Shown here: piece by piece, positions 28,727-39,676 of the stretch
How the letters are laid out: the number at the start of each line of letters is the position of its first letter
Numbering within the stretch: position 1 is the first letter of the stretch
From: Verrucomicrobiaceae bacterium
GTDB taxonomy: Bacteria; Verrucomicrobiota; Verrucomicrobiia; Verrucomicrobiales; Verrucomicrobiaceae
Assembly: GCA_947471905.1 (NCBI GenBank)
Contig: CANIZT010000001.1
Location: forward strand, 1-52,159
DNA length: 52,159 nucleotides
Direction: 5' to 3'
Notes under the pieces: model-generated
Seen by the model: only the letters and a program-made list of their open reading frames with translations
Database searches by the model: none
What the model was told of the DNA's origin: nothing
Position numbers and translations under genes: made by a program

Positions 28727-29755
28727 ATGAAAGCACTCGTCAAAGCACACGCGGAGCGCGGACTCTGGCTCCAGGATGTACCGGAGCCGCAGGTCGGCAT
28801 CAATGATGTCCTCATCAAGGTCCGCAAGACCGGCATCTGCGGCACTGACCTGCACATCTACAAATGGGATGCCTGGGCGCAGAAGACGATCCCCGTGCCG
28901 ATGGTGGTGGGGCATGAGTTCGTCGGCGAAGTCGTCGCTGTCGGCTCAAACGTGAACGACTTCCATCCCGGCGAGATCGTCAGTGCCGAGGGCCACGTTG
29001 TCTGCGGTCGCTGCCGCAACTGCCTCGCTGGCCGCCGTCATCTCTGCAAAGACACTGTCGGCATCGGCGTGAATCGCACCGGGGCCTTCGCCGAATACAT
29101 CAGTGTGCCGATGACCAACGTCTGGCACCATCGCGAAGGCGTGGACGAGGAAGTGGCGAGCATCTTCGATCCCTTCGGCAACGCCGTGCATACCGCACTG
29201 GCTTTTGAATGCATGGGCGAGGACGTGCTCATCACCGGCGCAGGCCCCATCGGCATCATGGCCATTCCTGTCGTCAAACACGCGGGTGCGCGTCATGTCG
29301 TGATCACCGACGTGAACGAGTATCGCCTCGATCTCGCTCGCAAAATGGGCGCAACGGTCGCTTTGAACGTCAAAACCGGCAGCATCTCCGACGTGCAGAA
29401 GCAGCTCGGCATGAAGGAAGGTTTCGATGTGGGCTTGGAGATGAGCGGCAATGCATCCGCCTTTCGCAGCCTGATCGACAACATGTGCCACGGGGGCAAG
29501 ATCGCCATGCTCGGCATTCCCAGCGAGCAGATCGCCATCGACTGGAACAAGGTCATCTTCAACATGCTCACCATCCATGGCATCTATGGCCGCGAGATGT
29601 ACGAGACCTGGTATCAGATGAGCGTCATGCTCGAAAGCGGCGTGAACATCAAACCTGTCATCACCCACCGCTTCCACTACACCGACTTCGAGCAGGGTTT
29701 CGCCGCGATGGAATCCGGCAACTGCGGCAAGGTCGTGCTCGATTGGGCCTCGTAA
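28727..29755 (+). CDS. tdh: L-threonine 3-dehydrogenase
   Basis: The 342-residue protein (E. coli Tdh 341) oxidises L-threonine to 2-amino-3-oxobutyrate with NAD+. Catalytic zinc ligands include Cys38 in [14 protein letters not shown] and the HE of [10 protein letters not shown]; the structural zinc loop is [15 protein letters not shown]; the Rossmann motif is GAGPIGIM. The start at 28727 gives [12 protein letters not shown], matching the family; an in-frame upstream ATG at 28685 lies within the dyad region. Kbl, the partner that splits the unstable product, is not adjacent as usual but 1.3 kb downstream, after an inverted-repeat element and a DUF3472 gene. The stop codon TAA overlaps the first two bases of that element. 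Confidence 0.97.
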   Translation: MKALVKAHAERGLWLQDVPEPQVGINDVLIKVRKTGICGTDLHIYKWDAWAQKTIPVPMVVGHEFVGEVVAVGSNVNDFHPGEIVSAEGHVVCGRCRNCLAGRRHLCKDTVGIGVNRTGAFAEYISVPMTNVWHHREGVDEEVASIFDPFGNAVHTALAFECMGEDVLITGAGPIGIMAIPVVKHAGARHVVITDVNEYRLDLARKMGATVALNVKTGSISDVQKQLGMKEGFDVGLEMSGNASAFRSLIDNMCHGGKIAMLGIPSEQIAIDWNKVIFNMLTIHGIYGREMYETWYQMSVMLESGVNIKPVITHRFHYTDFEQGFAAMESGNCGKVVLDWAS

Positions 29756-29858
29756 AGTAGTCCCGGACTTTAGTCCGTTACGACGACCATTTGCTCCAAC
29801 ACCATCGAACTTCCAAACAAGCCGTCCAACCCAACGGACTAAAGTCCGAGACTACTTT
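29754..29858. repeat. 105-bp MITE/REP-like element with 26-bp terminal inverted repeats
   Basis: The arms at 29754-29779 and 29833-29858 are inverted copies that match at 25 of 26 positions, separated by 53 bases. Each arm contains its own small palindrome (CGGACTTTAGTCCG at 29764-29777 and CGGACTAAAGTCCG at 29835-29848), so the unit resembles paired REP sequences in opposite orientation. No coding sequence lies inside. It starts within the tdh stop codon and ends 8 bases before the DUF3472 ATG, filling the intergenic gap. It may be a mobilised non-autonomous element, an mRNA-stabilising hairpin or an attenuator; copy number in the genome is not visible here. Confidence 0.8.
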
Positions 29859-29866
29859 CTCCAACC

Positions 29867-31081
29867 ATGAACTGCCACATCCTTCTCGCCGCCCTCAGCC
29901 TCCTCGCCACCGCGCACGCTGAACTGAGCGTGCCCGCCTTCACCGCCTATACGGAACCCGACTTCCGAGGCGTGGAGATTTCCAAAGAAAAGGGGGTCAC
30001 GGGCTGGAAGGACAAAGACCAGCGCCTGTTCTGGTTCTGCGAGATCAAGACAGCGGGAAGACTCAGCGCCATCATCAAGGCGAGGGGCGACGACGGCCAC
30101 AAACTCCGCCTCACGGTCGCGGCACAAAGCCATGAGGCCGATGTCAAAAAAGGCGAAGCGCAGTTTGGCGAGTTTGAGATCACGAAGCCGGGCTATGTCC
30201 GTTTTGAACTCGCCTCTCTCAGTGATTCGGATGGCAAAGGCATCGTCGAGGCACTTGTGCTCGATGGTCCGGCTACTCAGGCCGCGCATTTCAATCTGGA
30301 CCCGCGTCGCAACGCAGCCTCGGTGCATCTGGCTTACCCGACGCCGAAGGACGAAAAGATCGCGATGTTCTACAACGAGGTCACGGCGGTGAAGGAGCCG
30401 CTGTACACGTTCTACATGGCCTGCGGTTTCTCGCGCGGCTACTTCGGCATGCAGATCAATTCGGCGTCGGAGCGACGCATCATTTTCTCGGTGTGGGATG
30501 CCGGCAGCGGCCAGAAGGCCGACGACCGTTCCGCCGTCGCTGCCGATGATCAGACGCAGCTCCTCGCTAAGGGTGAAGGCGTGGAGGCGAGCGTCTTCGG
30601 CAATGAAGGCACGGGCGGGCACTCTCATCTCGTTTATCCGTGGAAGACGGGCGAGACGCAGAAGTTTGTCGTCGCCGTGAAGCCGGATGGTTCTCACACG
30701 ACTTACAGCGGCTACTGGTTCCATCCCGAAAAGAAGGCTTGGATGCTCATCGCGAGCTTTCGCGCACCGAAGGACGGCAAGTATCTGCGCGGCCTGCATT
30801 CCTTCAGCGAGAACTTCGGCGGTCAAAACGGCCATCAACAGCGCAAAGCACTCTACGGCCCGCAGTGGATCGCCAATGCCGATGGCAAATGGACCGAGCT
30901 GACCACCGCGACCTTCAGCCACGATCCCACCGGCAAGGCAAACCGCCTCGACCGCTTCATGGGTGTCGCGAGCGGTCGCTTCTTCCTCTCGCACGGTGGC
31001 TTCGTCGAAGGCTTCACGAAATTCGGTGAACCCTTCCAGCGCCCCGCCACGAACGAACCGCCGAACTTGAAGCTGCCATGA
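29867..31081 (+). CDS. Secreted DUF3472 protein
   Basis: The 404-residue protein has a signal peptide ([18 protein letters not shown]). The first ~120 residues form a DUF5077-like beta domain that usually accompanies DUF3472; the DUF3472 core lies at about 150-330 ([59 protein letters not shown]). The function of DUF3472 is unknown; the fold looks like a secreted carbohydrate-interacting sandwich. Its stop overlaps the kbl start by 4 bases, so translation is coupled to a cytoplasmic threonine-degrading enzyme, which is odd. The protein two genes downstream (32265) also carries a DUF3472-like region. Confidence 0.88.
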   Translation: MNCHILLAALSLLATAHAELSVPAFTAYTEPDFRGVEISKEKGVTGWKDKDQRLFWFCEIKTAGRLSAIIKARGDDGHKLRLTVAAQSHEADVKKGEAQFGEFEITKPGYVRFELASLSDSDGKGIVEALVLDGPATQAAHFNLDPRRNAASVHLAYPTPKDEKIAMFYNEVTAVKEPLYTFYMACGFSRGYFGMQINSASERRIIFSVWDAGSGQKADDRSAVAADDQTQLLAKGEGVEASVFGNEGTGGHSHLVYPWKTGETQKFVVAVKPDGSHTTYSGYWFHPEKKAWMLIASFRAPKDGKYLRGLHSFSENFGGQNGHQQRKALYGPQWIANADGKWTELTTATFSHDPTGKANRLDRFMGVASGRFFLSHGGFVEGFTKFGEPFQRPATNEPPNLKLP

Positions 31082-32268
31082 ACTCCGCTTTTCAAACTCA
31101 TCTCACCGCACAACTCGACGCCATCCGCGCCGCTGGCACCTACAAGCGCGAGCGTGTGCTCTCCACGCCGCAGGGCACGCTCGTGCGTGCCAATGGTGGC
31201 GCGGCGGTCCTGAACATGTGCGCGAACAACTACCTCGGGCTCGCCCAGCATCCAAAGGTGCGGCAGGCGGCGCATGAAGCGCTGGAGCACTGGGGTTATG
31301 GGCTGGCGAGTGTGCGCTTCATCTGCGGCACACAGGGTGTCCACAAAGAGCTGGAGGCCAGTTTGAGCGACTTTCTCGGCACGGAGGACACGATCCTCTA
31401 TGGATCGTGCTTCGACGCGAATGGCGGCCTGTTTGAGACGATCCTCGGCCCCGAGGACGCGATCATCAGCGATGAACTCAACCACGCGTCGATCATCGAC
31501 GGCGTGCGCCTGTGCAAAGCGCAGCGCTATCGCTACAAAAACTGCGACATGGCCGATCTGGAGGCGCAACTGATCGCTGCTGATGCCAAAGGCGCTCGCT
31601 TCAAGCTCATCGCCACCGACGGTGTGTTCTCGATGGACGGCTTCATCGCACCGCTGAAGGCGATTTGCGATCTCGCGGACAAATACAATGCTTTGGTCAT
31701 GGTAGATGACTCCCACGCCGTCGGTTTCATGGGTGCGCATGGGCGCGGCACGCATGAGCACTGTGGTGTCATGGGCCGCATCGACATTTTAACCGGAACG
31801 CTCGGTAAAGCCCTCGGCGGCGCCAGCGGTGGCTACACGAGCGGGCGCAAGGAAATCATCGAACTGCTCCGCCAGCGCTCGCGTCCGTATTTGTTCTCGA
31901 ACACGCTCTGCCCGAGCATCGCGGGCGCTTCCATCGCCGCGCTCAACCTGCTCAAGCAGTCCACCAAGCTCCGCGACACGCTTGAGGCTAACACGCGCTA
32001 CTTCCGTGCCGCGATGACCGAGGCCGGCTTCGATATCGCACCGGGAGAGCATCCCATTGTGCCAGTGATGCTCGGTGACGCCGCCTTGGCCTCGAAGTTC
32101 GCCGACGTGATGCTGGAGCACGGTGTCTATGTCATTGGCTTCAGCTTTCCAGTCGTGCCGCAGGGCAAAGCCCGCATCCGCACGCAGATCAGCGCCGCGC
32201 ACACACGCGCGGATTTGGAGAAGGCGGTCAAAGCTTTTGTCGAAGTGAAGCGTCTTGTTATGGCATGA
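31078..32268 (+). CDS. kbl: Glycine C-acetyltransferase (2-amino-3-ketobutyrate CoA ligase)
   Basis: The 396-residue PLP enzyme (E. coli Kbl 398) cleaves 2-amino-3-oxobutyrate with CoA into glycine and acetyl-CoA, completing the tdh route. Visible features: [14 protein letters not shown] near residue 45, the region [37 protein letters not shown] and the PLP lysine Lys244 in [14 protein letters not shown], the same number as in E. coli. It overlaps both neighbours by 4 bases (DUF3472 gene upstream, DUF3472/BSP fusion downstream). Alternative family members such as 8-amino-7-oxononanoate synthase are less likely given tdh nearby. Confidence 0.96.
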   Translation: MNSAFQTHLTAQLDAIRAAGTYKRERVLSTPQGTLVRANGGAAVLNMCANNYLGLAQHPKVRQAAHEALEHWGYGLASVRFICGTQGVHKELEASLSDFLGTEDTILYGSCFDANGGLFETILGPEDAIISDELNHASIIDGVRLCKAQRYRYKNCDMADLEAQLIAADAKGARFKLIATDGVFSMDGFIAPLKAICDLADKYNALVMVDDSHAVGFMGAHGRGTHEHCGVMGRIDILTGTLGKALGGASGGYTSGRKEIIELLRQRSRPYLFSNTLCPSIAGASIAALNLLKQSTKLRDTLEANTRYFRAAMTEAGFDIAPGEHPIVPVMLGDAALASKFADVMLEHGVYVIGFSFPVVPQGKARIRTQISAAHTRADLEKAVKAFVEVKRLVMA

Positions 32269-33776
32269 AAAAGTCCATCCTTACGCTGTTCCTGTTCACA
32301 GCCGCTCTCCACGCCGAAGATTTGTGCAAACAACCCTCAGCCGAAGACATGGCGAAAGCTGCTGGCGTGAAACTGCCGCCTTTGCCATGGCATGTGGCGA
32401 ACATCTGGTGGGACTTCGAGAAGCCGGTGGAGCATTTCGTGTCGCTGGAGGTCGATGTGACCATCGACCGCGATGTGCCGAGCGATTACAATCTCTACAT
32501 CTCGCCATGCGGCATCGCGAAGATCAACGGGTTGCAGTTCTACGGCGGCATCCAGACCAACATCAATGGTTGGGCGGACAAGGAGAGCCGCGAGCGCGTG
32601 CATCGCGGCAAGGGGGGCATTTTTTCACGGTGGTCGAGCGATAAGACGACACCCATCGGTCTCGAACATGTGCGCACGGTGGCAGAGGATTGCCTCGTGG
32701 AGAGCGCGGGCTATGAAGGCGAGTTTGCCAGCGTGCGACGGCCATTTGCGTGGACAAAGGGCACTTATACGTGGTGCATCACGAAAGGTGCGACGGAAGG
32801 CGATAGCACGTGGTTCACCTGCACGATCCGCGATGCGAAGGGCGCGGTGCATGAAGTGGGCAGTCTGCGGTTTGAGGGCAGTGATTTCACGTTTTGGGAG
32901 AAGCACTCGGCCTTTGTTGAAGTGTATAGCACGTCGAAGATTCCGAAGTCGGGCATTCCTAAGGTGAATGTGACGTTTGGCTGGCCTCGACTGAACGGCG
33001 CGAAGGTGCTGCTGAAGAAGGCGCATGCCTATTATCCCGACAAAGGCGGCCCGGATTCACCGGATTGCGCGTGGGTGAAGGCGGATGGTGAAAATTGCGT
33101 CGTTGAAGTCGGCCCTATCTTCAAACGAGATGAGGCGAAGCGGCGGCATGATCTCGTGCTTGGCTCCAAAACGCGCACGGTAATGAAGATCAGCTCCAAA
33201 GAGGCCACGGCGCTGGTGGACACGAATGACGCAGCAGATTTGAAGGAATGGGGCGGCAAGGCAGGCACGCTATGTGTCGAGTGGTTTCCAAAGATTGCTG
33301 CGTTGCTGCCTTCAGAAGGCTTCACATCGCCGAAGGAGGTTGCGCTGTACTTTGATCCGGCGATGAAAGGAGTGGCTCATGCGGCGAATGGTACGATCAC
33401 GATCTCGGCGGCTTTTGTGCGGGCGCATCCCGATGACTGGGGCATGGTGGTGCATGAACTGACGCATGTGGTGCAAGCGTATCCAGCAGGTGGTCCTGGA
33501 TGGCTGGTCGAGGGCATCGCGGACTGGGTGCGCATCGTGCATTTTGAGCAACAGGCACCGAGGCCGAAGGTGACACGCCTCGCGAGCTACAAGGACGCCT
33601 ACAAGACGACGGCGGTCTTTCTCGAATGGTGCGAGAAGCAACATGGAGCGGGCTTGGTGGTGAAACTGAACGCGGCGTTGCGTGCGGGGAAGTATCGCGA
33701 TGAGCTGTGGAAGGAGATCACCGGAAAGATGGTGGATGATTTGTGGGCTGAATTCGCGAAAACCTTGTCGAATTGA
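32265..33776 (+). CDS. Secreted DUF3472 / basic secretory protein (BSP) metallopeptidase-like fusion
   Basis: The 503-residue protein has a signal peptide ([17 protein letters not shown]). Residues about 40-200 resemble DUF3472 ([34 protein letters not shown]), and the region up to about 300 continues that fold. The last ~170 residues are a plant-type basic secretory protein domain with an HExxH zinc site (His397, Glu398, His401 in [12 protein letters not shown]) followed by [15 protein letters not shown], typical of BSP. BSP proteins are predicted secreted peptidases. The zinc motif is intact, so it is probably active. It starts in a 4-base overlap with kbl. The domain combination pairs a putative glycan-contact domain with a peptidase. 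Confidence 0.85.
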   Translation: MKKSILTLFLFTAALHAEDLCKQPSAEDMAKAAGVKLPPLPWHVANIWWDFEKPVEHFVSLEVDVTIDRDVPSDYNLYISPCGIAKINGLQFYGGIQTNINGWADKESRERVHRGKGGIFSRWSSDKTTPIGLEHVRTVAEDCLVESAGYEGEFASVRRPFAWTKGTYTWCITKGATEGDSTWFTCTIRDAKGAVHEVGSLRFEGSDFTFWEKHSAFVEVYSTSKIPKSGIPKVNVTFGWPRLNGAKVLLKKAHAYYPDKGGPDSPDCAWVKADGENCVVEVGPIFKRDEAKRRHDLVLGSKTRTVMKISSKEATALVDTNDAADLKEWGGKAGTLCVEWFPKIAALLPSEGFTSPKEVALYFDPAMKGVAHAANGTITISAAFVRAHPDDWGMVVHELTHVVQAYPAGGPGWLVEGIADWVRIVHFEQQAPRPKVTRLASYKDAYKTTAVFLEWCEKQHGAGLVVKLNAALRAGKYRDELWKEITGKMVDDLWAEFAKTLSN

Positions 33777-33778
33777 GC

Positions 33779-34369
33779 ATGGACACTCTCTCCGCCACTT
33801 TGCTGTTGCTGACGATCATGGATCCGCTGGGGAACGTAGCGACGTTTGTGTCCGCTTTGCGACCGGTGCCGCAGGAGAAGCGGCTGCGGGTGATCGCACG
33901 GGAGCTGGTGGTAGCGTTGGGAATTCTGATCGCGTTCCTGTTTCTTGGCCAGCGGCTACTGGGTCTCTTGCATCTGAAGCAGGAGGCGCTGTTCATCAGC
34001 GGTGGCATCGTGCTGTTTTTGATCGCGCTAAAGATGATCTTCCCGCCGTCGCGGCGTGAGGCTGACGAGCAGCAAATGGAGCCTTTCATCGTGCCGTTGG
34101 CCATACCAATGATCGCAGGCCCGTCGGTGCTCGCCACACTGCTGGTTTTGGTGAGCACGCAGCCGGAGCTGATCTGGCGTTGGTTCACTGCACTGCTCTG
34201 TGCATGGTCCATTACCTCCGCGATTCTGCTATGCGCACCGGCCATCTCGCGAGTTCTTAAAGAGAAGGGCTCGATGGCCGTGGAGCGCCTAATGGGCATG
34301 CTGCTGGTCTTGGTGGCCGTGCAGATGTTTCTCAACGGCATTGAATACTACCTCAAACATCAGACGTGA
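33779..34369 (+). CDS. MarC family integral membrane protein
   Basis: The 196-residue protein has six hydrophobic segments and the MarC/YhgN landmarks DPLGNVATFVS near the N-terminus and PLAIPMIAGPSVLATLLVL in the middle. The E. coli homologues MarC, YchE and YhgN have no confirmed function, despite the old name suggesting antibiotic resistance. ATG 33779 is preferred; a TTG six bases upstream is an in-frame alternative overlapping the previous stop. The gene follows the BSP fusion by 2 bases, so it belongs to the same transcription unit. Confidence 0.92.
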   Translation: MDTLSATLLLLTIMDPLGNVATFVSALRPVPQEKRLRVIARELVVALGILIAFLFLGQRLLGLLHLKQEALFISGGIVLFLIALKMIFPPSRREADEQQMEPFIVPLAIPMIAGPSVLATLLVLVSTQPELIWRWFTALLCAWSITSAILLCAPAISRVLKEKGSMAVERLMGMLLVLVAVQMFLNGIEYYLKHQT

Positions 34370-34374
34370 TCTTT

Positions 34375-35379
34375 ATGCGCAGCACTCTCCTCATCCTCGC
34401 TCTCGGTAGTCAGCTTTTTGCCCATGGTCCTGGCAAAGACGGTGCCTTTGGTGGAAAACGTGTGCTCTTCATCGGCATCGATGGCTGCCGTGCCGATGCG
34501 GTGGTGTCGGCAATGGAGCGTGGATTGGCTCCGCAGTTGAAAATGCTCAGCGAGAGCGCGGATGGACTGCTGACGCGGCAATTTTATGCCGGAGGAGAGA
34601 TTGGCACGCCGACGCATCAGCCCACAGTCAGCGGACCTGGCTGGACGAGCCTGCTCACGGGCGTGTGGCTCGATAAACACGGCGTGAAGGACAATCGATT
34701 CATTGGTGGACGACTTCAAAGCTACTCGTGCTTCATGCGTCACATCAAGGAGGTGAAGCCGAAAGCGTTTTGCGCCTCTTTCGCCGACTGGCCGCCGATT
34801 CACGACTTCATCGCGGATGGATCACGCGTGGAAGGCAAAGAGTTCCTGGATGTGAAGTTCACCTGTGTGCCGGATGCGAAGCGGCACTTCGTGGACAACC
34901 CGGAGAAGGATGTCGAAGTGCGCGATGAGGCGCTCAAGACGCTGCGGACGCAGAATCCAGACACGATGTTCGTTTATTTCGGCCAGGTTGACGAGTTCGG
35001 GCATGGCGCGACGGATTCGCGCGCGAATTTTTCACCGGACAGCACGCTGTATCTCAATGCGATCAGTCACGTGGACTCTCATGTCGGTGAACTGGTGCGA
35101 GCTGTGCAAGCGCGGCCCAAATTTGCCGAAGAAGACTGGCTGGTGCTCATCACCACCGATCACGGTGGTCGTGGCAATGGTCATGGTGGCGACAGTGAGG
35201 CCGAGCGGAACATCTGGCTCGTTGCGCATGGTGCCAAACTGCCGCGTGAGAAGCTTCTCAACGAGTTGGTGCCGCAGACAGCGCTGGTGCCGATGATTTA
35301 CGCGCACCTCGGCATTACGCCGAAGCCGGAATGGAATCCGGAGCCGCCATTGAGCGTCCCTGAAGAGAAAGCCAAGTGA
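34375..35379 (+). CDS. Secreted alkaline phosphatase superfamily phosphodiesterase-like protein
   Basis: The 334-residue protein has a signal peptide (MRSTLLILALGSQLFA) when started at ATG 34375; a GTG at 34366 is an in-frame alternative. It belongs to the type I phosphodiesterase/nucleotide pyrophosphatase group: metal motif FIGIDGCRADAV, nucleophile region TVSGPGWTSLLTGVW, YFGQVDEFGHGATD with Asp and His metal ligands, and TTDHGGRGNGHGG. Substrates in the superfamily include phosphodiesters, phosphomonoesters and sulfate esters; the exact one is unknown. It lies 5 bases after marC and is followed at once by the TRIC gene. Confidence 0.9.
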   Translation: MRSTLLILALGSQLFAHGPGKDGAFGGKRVLFIGIDGCRADAVVSAMERGLAPQLKMLSESADGLLTRQFYAGGEIGTPTHQPTVSGPGWTSLLTGVWLDKHGVKDNRFIGGRLQSYSCFMRHIKEVKPKAFCASFADWPPIHDFIADGSRVEGKEFLDVKFTCVPDAKRHFVDNPEKDVEVRDEALKTLRTQNPDTMFVYFGQVDEFGHGATDSRANFSPDSTLYLNAISHVDSHVGELVRAVQARPKFAEEDWLVLITTDHGGRGNGHGGDSEAERNIWLVAHGAKLPREKLLNELVPQTALVPMIYAHLGITPKPEWNPEPPLSVPEEKAK

Positions 35380-35381
35380 TC

Positions 35382-36005
35382 ATGCCCGCCTGGATCGAAT
35401 ACTTCGCCGTCGCGGTGTGCGCCATCACCGCCGTTCTCGCGGCGGAGGGCAAGGGCATGGATCTGTTTGGGGTGATGGTGCTGGCGCTCGTGACGGCGGT
35501 GGGCGGCGGCACGATCCGCGATCTTTGCCTTGGCGTGCGTCCGTTGTTCTGGATCGAACAGCCCATGTATCTCTGGACGGCGTTGATCGCGGCTGTGATG
35601 ACATTTGTTGTCGTTCGTTTCACGCATCCTCCGCATCGCCTGCTTGCTATCGCGGATGCGTTTGGCCTCGCCTTGTTCGGCATCGTTGGCACGGAGAAAG
35701 CTCTCGCTCTGGGTACACCGGGAATCGTCGCAATTCTGCTCGGCATCGTTACCGGCGTGGCGGGCGGCATTCTGCGTGACGTGCTACGCGCGGAGCTTCC
35801 CTGGGTGTTCAAGCCCGAGGTGAATCTGTATGCGACAGCGGTTTTCGTCGGCGCGACGGTGTTTGTGCTGCTGCGCGAATGGTTGCCACCATCGGAAAGC
35901 CATCGCTACATCGGCATGGCGGTCATTCTGGTGATGCGCTTGGCCGCGATGCGCTGGAAGCTGCGGTTGCCAACGTTTCGGAGTCACACGAAGAGTTCTG
36001 GATAG
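35382..36005 (+). CDS. TRIC (UPF0126/YadS-like) cation channel family protein
   Basis: The 207-residue membrane protein has about seven hydrophobic segments and two internal repeats of the UPF0126 glycine-rich domain: VTAVGGGTIRDLCLG in the first half and VTGVAGGILRDVLRAELP in the second. Bacterial TRIC homologues form trimeric cation (potassium) channels. ATG 35382 is used; the GTG at 35376 overlaps the previous stop and could also serve. It is the last gene of the run beginning at 29867. A 100-base gap follows. Confidence 0.9.
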   Translation: MPAWIEYFAVAVCAITAVLAAEGKGMDLFGVMVLALVTAVGGGTIRDLCLGVRPLFWIEQPMYLWTALIAAVMTFVVVRFTHPPHRLLAIADAFGLALFGIVGTEKALALGTPGIVAILLGIVTGVAGGILRDVLRAELPWVFKPEVNLYATAVFVGATVFVLLREWLPPSESHRYIGMAVILVMRLAAMRWKLRLPTFRSHTKSSG

Positions 36006-36041
36006 GTTCAGATATTGCCTGGACAAGAGAGCCAGAACCTA
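36003..36041. terminator. Weak stem-loop after the TRIC gene
   Basis: TAGGTTC (36003-36009) pairs with GAACCTA (36035-36041) to form a 7-bp stem with a 25-base loop, beginning inside the TRIC stop codon. A T-rich stretch follows at 36045-36050. The loop is long and the T-tract is interrupted, so it is a poor intrinsic terminator, but it is the only one in the gap before the next gene. Confidence 0.25.
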
Positions 36042-36047
36042 AGCTTC

Positions 36048-36076
36048 TTTACAAGCTGCACCATAGTTGATAAAAC
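36048..36076 (+). promoter_or_regulatory. Candidate promoter of the SGNH/alpha-beta hydrolase fusion gene
   Basis: TTTACA (36048-36053) and TAAAAC (36071-36076) are separated by 17 bases and match the -35 and -10 consensus at 5 and 4 of 6 positions. Initiation near 36083 would give a leader of about 23 bases before the ATG at 36106. It is a pattern match only. Confidence 0.35.
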
Positions 36077-36105
36077 AGGCAAGTTTGATCCGACTTGTTA
36101 CATCC

Positions 36106-37788
<1,683 letters not shown>

Positions 37789-37789
37789 T

Positions 37790-37807
37790 GCGGACAGGAG
37801 TGTCCGC
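37790..37807. terminator. Hairpin between convergent genes
   Basis: GCGGACA-GGAG-TGTCCGC forms a perfect 7-bp GC-rich stem with a 4-base loop, one base after the stop of the fused hydrolase and 11 bases from the lysC 3' end. No T-tract follows on either strand, so it may be a bidirectional pausing hairpin or a short palindromic repeat. Its GGAC/GTCC core recalls the palindromes in the element at 29754-29858. Confidence 0.45.
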
Positions 37808-37817
37808 TCTCCCTTCG

Positions 37818-39041
37818 CTACGCATCCAAACCAAATGCCGTGTGGACGACGCGGGCGGCGTTCTCGACTTCGGCTTCATCGACGATGACGGCGGTCTTGA
37901 TCTCACTGGTGGAGATCATCTGGATGTTGATCTTCGCATCCGCGAGAGCCTTGAACATCTTCGCGGCTACGCCGCTGTGGCTGCGCATGCCGATACCGAC
38001 GACGCTGACCTTGGCGATGCTACTCTGCGTACGGAGCTGGGCTTTGTCACCGAGACCGGGAAGCACGGCTTTGAGAGCGGTTTCAGCCTTGGCGAGATCG
38101 GCGGCGCTGAGGGTGAAGGAGATGTCAGTAATGCCGTCGAAGCTGACGTTTTGCACGATCATGTCGATCGTGATGTTCGCGGTGGCGATGGCACCGAAGA
38201 TAGCAGCGCTGATGCCGGGACGATCGGCGACGTCGTCGATGGTGACCTTGGCCTGGTTGCGCTCGAGGCTGACGCCGCGGACGACGACTGATTCCATGCC
38301 GGGGGATTCTTCTTTCACGATGGTTCCGGGGTTGTGGTTCATGCTGTTGCGCACTTCAAAGCGCACACCAAATTTGTTGGCAAACTCGACGCTGCGGCTT
38401 TGCATCACCTTGGAGCCGGATGAGGCCATTTCGAGCATCTCCTCGTAGCTGATCTCGGGGATCTTCTGCGCGGACTTCACGACACGTGGGTCGCAGGTGT
38501 AAACGCCGTCCACGTCGGTGTAGATCTGGCAGAGGTCGGCCTTGATGGCCGCGGCCATGGCGATGGCGGTCAAATCGCTGCCGCCACGGCCCAGCGTGGT
38601 GATTTCGCCGCTGGCGGTCTTACCCTGGAAGCCCGCAAGCATGACGATGTTGCCTTCATCGAGCATTTTCTTCACCGCATCCGGAGTGATGTTCACGATG
38701 CGTGCCTTGGTATGCACGCCGTCGGTGGAAATGCCGGCCTGCGCGCCGGTGAGGGACACCGCTTTGCCACCGAGGGCATTGATGGCCATGGCGGTGAGGG
38801 CGATGGTGGTCTGCTCGCCCGTGGCCAGCAGCACATCCATCTCACGCTCGACGGGTTCGCGTTCAGGAGAGACTTCCTTCGCCAGCTTGATGAGGGTGTC
38901 CGTCACGCCGGACATCGCGGAGACCACAGCGACGACCTGATTGCCCGCACGCTGCGTTTCCAGGATGCGACGTGCGCAATTGCGGATTCGCTCGGGATTG
39001 CCGACGGAGGTGCCGCCGTATTTCTGGACGATGAGGGCCAT
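37818..39041 (-). CDS. lysC: Aspartate kinase
   Basis: The 407-residue enzyme phosphorylates L-aspartate, the first step to lysine, methionine, threonine and diaminopimelate. The start at 39041 yields MALIVQKYGGTSVGNPERI, the canonical N-terminus; the in-frame start at 39092 adds an unrelated leader. The kinase domain includes TEQTTIALTAMAINALGGKA, LGRGGSDLTAIAMAAA and the YTDVDGVYTCDPR block. The C-terminal part has two ACT domains (from about 265) such as VVGIGMRSHSGVAAKMFKAL, so feedback control by lysine and/or threonine is expected. The stand-alone monofunctional form is the usual one in most bacteria. It is the last gene of the long minus-strand run. Confidence 0.97.
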   Translation of the reverse strand: MALIVQKYGGTSVGNPERIRNCARRILETQRAGNQVVAVVSAMSGVTDTLIKLAKEVSPEREPVEREMDVLLATGEQTTIALTAMAINALGGKAVSLTGAQAGISTDGVHTKARIVNITPDAVKKMLDEGNIVMLAGFQGKTASGEITTLGRGGSDLTAIAMAAAIKADLCQIYTDVDGVYTCDPRVVKSAQKIPEISYEEMLEMASSGSKVMQSRSVEFANKFGVRFEVRNSMNHNPGTIVKEESPGMESVVVRGVSLERNQAKVTIDDVADRPGISAAIFGAIATANITIDMIVQNVSFDGITDISFTLSAADLAKAETALKAVLPGLGDKAQLRTQSSIAKVSVVGIGMRSHSGVAAKMFKALADAKINIQMISTSEIKTAVIVDEAEVENAARVVHTAFGLDA

Positions 39042-39106
39042 GCTGGGGTTGTGAAAGGGCGCGGAAAATGGCACGCTGAACCGGTGGCGCAAGCAGGGAA
39101 ATCGCG

Positions 39107-39676
39107 TCAGAGCAGCAGGCTTTGCTGCTCCTCGGCGGTCAATTCACGCCACTGACCGGGCTGGAGGGCGAGATTGGCGATCTTAAGCCCACCGATGCTC
39201 ACGCGGATGAGCCGGAGCGTGGGAAAGCCGACAGCGGCCGTCATGCGGCGCACTTGGCGGTTTTTACCTTCGGTGAGAGTGAGTTCGATCCATGATGTGG
39301 GGATGTTTTTGCGGTAACGGATGGGTGGATTGCGTGGTGGATGCGCTGGGTTACTGTCGAGGCGCTGCGCTTTGCAGGGAAGGGTATGGAAGTCCTTTAA
39401 ATCGAGGCCGGATCGAAGCTGCCGCAGGGCTTGCTCGGTGACTTCGCCATCCACTTGAGCGTGGTAGCTGCGCGGATGAGCATGGCGGGGATTCAGGAGG
39501 CGGTCGTTCCAATGCGCTTCATCGCTGAGCAACAGGAGGCCTTCAGAATCGCGATCTAGGCGACCGATGGCATACACGTCTGGTGGTAAGCCGAACTCTG
39601 CCAAGGTGTGATGCGACGGATGCTCCTGAGTGAACTGAGAGAGCACATCGAAAGGCTTGTGAAAGGCGATGAGCAT
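39107..39676 (-). CDS. RsuA/RluE-family pseudouridine synthase
   Basis: This 189-residue protein lacks the N-terminal S4 domain, as RluE does. The catalytic aspartate lies in YAIGRLDRDSEGLLLLSDE, and the family C-terminal block is LTLTEGKNRQVRRMTAAVGFPTLRLIRVSIG. Length and sequence pattern are closest to RluE, which modifies U2457 of 23S rRNA in E. coli; RluB or RluF-like specificity cannot be excluded. The start at 39676 coincides with the last base of the upstream gene stop, indicating coupling. Confidence 0.92.
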   Translation of the reverse strand: MLIAFHKPFDVLSQFTQEHPSHHTLAEFGLPPDVYAIGRLDRDSEGLLLLSDEAHWNDRLLNPRHAHPRSYHAQVDGEVTEQALRQLRSGLDLKDFHTLPCKAQRLDSNPAHPPRNPPIRYRKNIPTSWIELTLTEGKNRQVRRMTAAVGFPTLRLIRVSIGGLKIANLALQPGQWRELTAEEQQSLLL

